The notes beneath the pieces were generated by a model. It searched no databases and was not told where the DNA came from. It worked only from the letters and a program-made list of their open reading frames with translations. A DNA stretch of 64,000 nt from Collimonas sp. OK242 (GTDB taxonomy: Bacteria; Pseudomonadota; Gammaproteobacteria; Burkholderiales; Burkholderiaceae_D): positions 62,001-126,000 of the forward strand of contig NZ_FNOR01000004.1 in NCBI RefSeq assembly GCF_900107095.1. Direction: 5' to 3'. Below are positions 63,452-64,000 of this stretch, piece by piece. Position numbers and translations under genes: made by a program. Each line of letters opens with the position of its first letter. The first letter of the stretch is position 1.

Positions 63452-64000
63452 CTATTTTTTAGCTATGCCACCCAACAAGCCGCCCAACAAGCCCGTCGCT
63501 TGTCCGCTGCCTGTAGCACTGCCAGTCCCTGCGGAAACCGATGAGGTCAACCCGGCTACCAAATTAGTTACCGGAGCCAGAGGACTGCTACCGCTGGTAC
63601 CGCCTGCGGCACCGCCCAAGGTCCCTAACAGGCCGGTGACCGGAGCCAGAGGACTGCTACCGCTGGTACCGCCTGCGGCGCCGCCCAAGGTCCCTAACAG
63701 GCCGGTGACCGGAGCTAGAGGACCGCTACCGGCGCCGGCTGCCGCACCGCTGAGGCTGCCGGTCAGGCCATTCACAGTACTCACCACGGGGGCCAGCGGT
63801 CCGACAAGGGCGCCAAGCAGCGCATTGTCAGCCGGTTGCAAAATGCCGCCGGTTTGATTTCCTAATAATGGCTGGCCGCTGACGGTCGCGCCGTTGACGG
63901 CAAGGCCGCCAACCAGGTTGCCTGTGTTGCTCACTACCGGGCCGAGATTGCTGACGACAGGCACGCCGGAATTAGTCAGGCCGCCGCCGACGCTGGCGAC
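63452..64000 (-). CDS. Low-complexity Gly/Leu-rich repeat protein, 5' end beyond the window
   Basis: At least 182 residues are visible; the frame stays open to the window end, so the gene is incomplete at its 5' end. The protein is rich in Gly, Ala, Leu, Val, Thr and Pro. It contains two near-perfect 23-residue repeats (unit APVTGLLGTLGGAAGG TSGSSPL-type, given in outline) and a third degenerate copy. It ends GLLGGLLGGIAKK. Database names for such proteins include collagen-like repeat protein, but no true Gly-X-Y collagen pattern is seen here. It may be a surface or secreted structural protein. It is upstream of the TpsB gene but has its own terminator. Confidence 0.7.
   Translation of the reverse strand, partial: VASVGGGLTNSGVPVVSNLGPVVSNTGNLVGGLAVNGATVSGQPLLGNQTGGILQPADNALLGALVGPLAPVVSTVNGLTGSLSGAAAGAGSGPLAPVTGLLGTLGGAAGGTSGSSPLAPVTGLLGTLGGAAGGTSGSSPLAPVTNLVAGLTSSVSAGTGSATGSGQATGLLGGLLGGIAKK
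63571..63708. repeat. 69-bp tandem direct repeat inside the repeat-protein gene
   Basis: Two consecutive 69-bp units (63571-63639 and 63640-63708) differ at one position, an A versus G near the centre. A third, clearly diverged unit begins at 63709. The period is a multiple of three, so copy-number change would keep the frame. Confidence 0.9.

Noticed and set aside
63452-64000. Collagen-like protein
   Set aside because: The repeats are rich in Gly but do not follow a Gly-X-Y triplet pattern.

Overview
The window looks like chromosomal DNA of a betaproteobacterium of the order Burkholderiales, most likely family Oxalobacteraceae. A Collimonas-like genus is my best guess from gene content and protein style; I ran no database search. 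Supporting context: a trxA-rho-rpmE2 (type B L31) series, a small Trp-rich membrane protein, a soluble NAD-linked fds formate dehydrogenase operon, 6S RNA between zapA and an EVE-domain gene, and a Burkholderia-type tad/Flp pilus cluster. I found no rRNA, CRISPR array, insertion sequence, integrase or prophage gene.

Layout. 1-7.1 kb: housekeeping and redox genes (ohrR, gshA, folD, prlC, a glutaredoxin-like secreted protein, holC). 7.2-13.5 kb: dadA, an Lrp-type regulator and three tandem paralogous branched-chain-amino-acid-type periplasmic binding proteins. Each paralogue has its own terminator and a nearly identical 30-bp upstream element. 13.6-21.4 kb: mixed genes (cytochrome c, LysR regulator, lgt, matB, EVE protein, 6S RNA, zapA and its coiled-coil partner, a FUSC protein, a lactonase). 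21.4-30.6 kb: formate oxidation. An OFA-family MFS transporter is followed by fdsG-fdsB-fdsA-fdhD-fdsD on the minus strand, with a divergent ModE-like regulator and a perfect 12-bp inverted repeat between them. 30.8-34.3 kb: three tandem lipoprotein amino-acid-binding proteins and one permease, with no ATPase gene. 34.3-40.4 kb: AddA/AddB-like helicase-nuclease. 40.7-46.4 kb: trxA, rho, a citrate-type MFS symporter, rpmE2 and an ArnT-like glycosyltransferase. A tRNA-Leu(CAA) follows at 46.5 kb. 47.0-61.1 kb: a secreted coiled-coil protein, a sigma-54 activator and a complete tad pilus cluster, all on the minus strand. 61.6-64 kb: a TpsB/FhaC-type outer-membrane transporter and the 3' part of a low-complexity repeat protein that runs off the window.

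How the genes work together. The formate operon encodes uptake (OFA carrier), oxidation to CO2 with NADH formation (FdsGBA), sulfur delivery to the Mo cofactor (FdhD) and a small accessory subunit (FdsD). The regulator and operator between the transporter and the regulator gene probably set the switch. The tad cluster supplies every part of an Flp pilus: pilin, prepilin peptidase, pseudopilins, secretin, ATPase, membrane platform and localisation protein. Two separate places in the window show threefold amplification of amino-acid binding proteins, which suggests an amino-acid scavenging lifestyle. The strongest candidates for undescribed biology are the shared 30-bp element of the three LivJ-like genes, the inverted repeat at the formate regulator, and the 8-bp tandem repeats at the gshA start and in the third LivJ leader. 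I did not find an obviously new multi-gene system.
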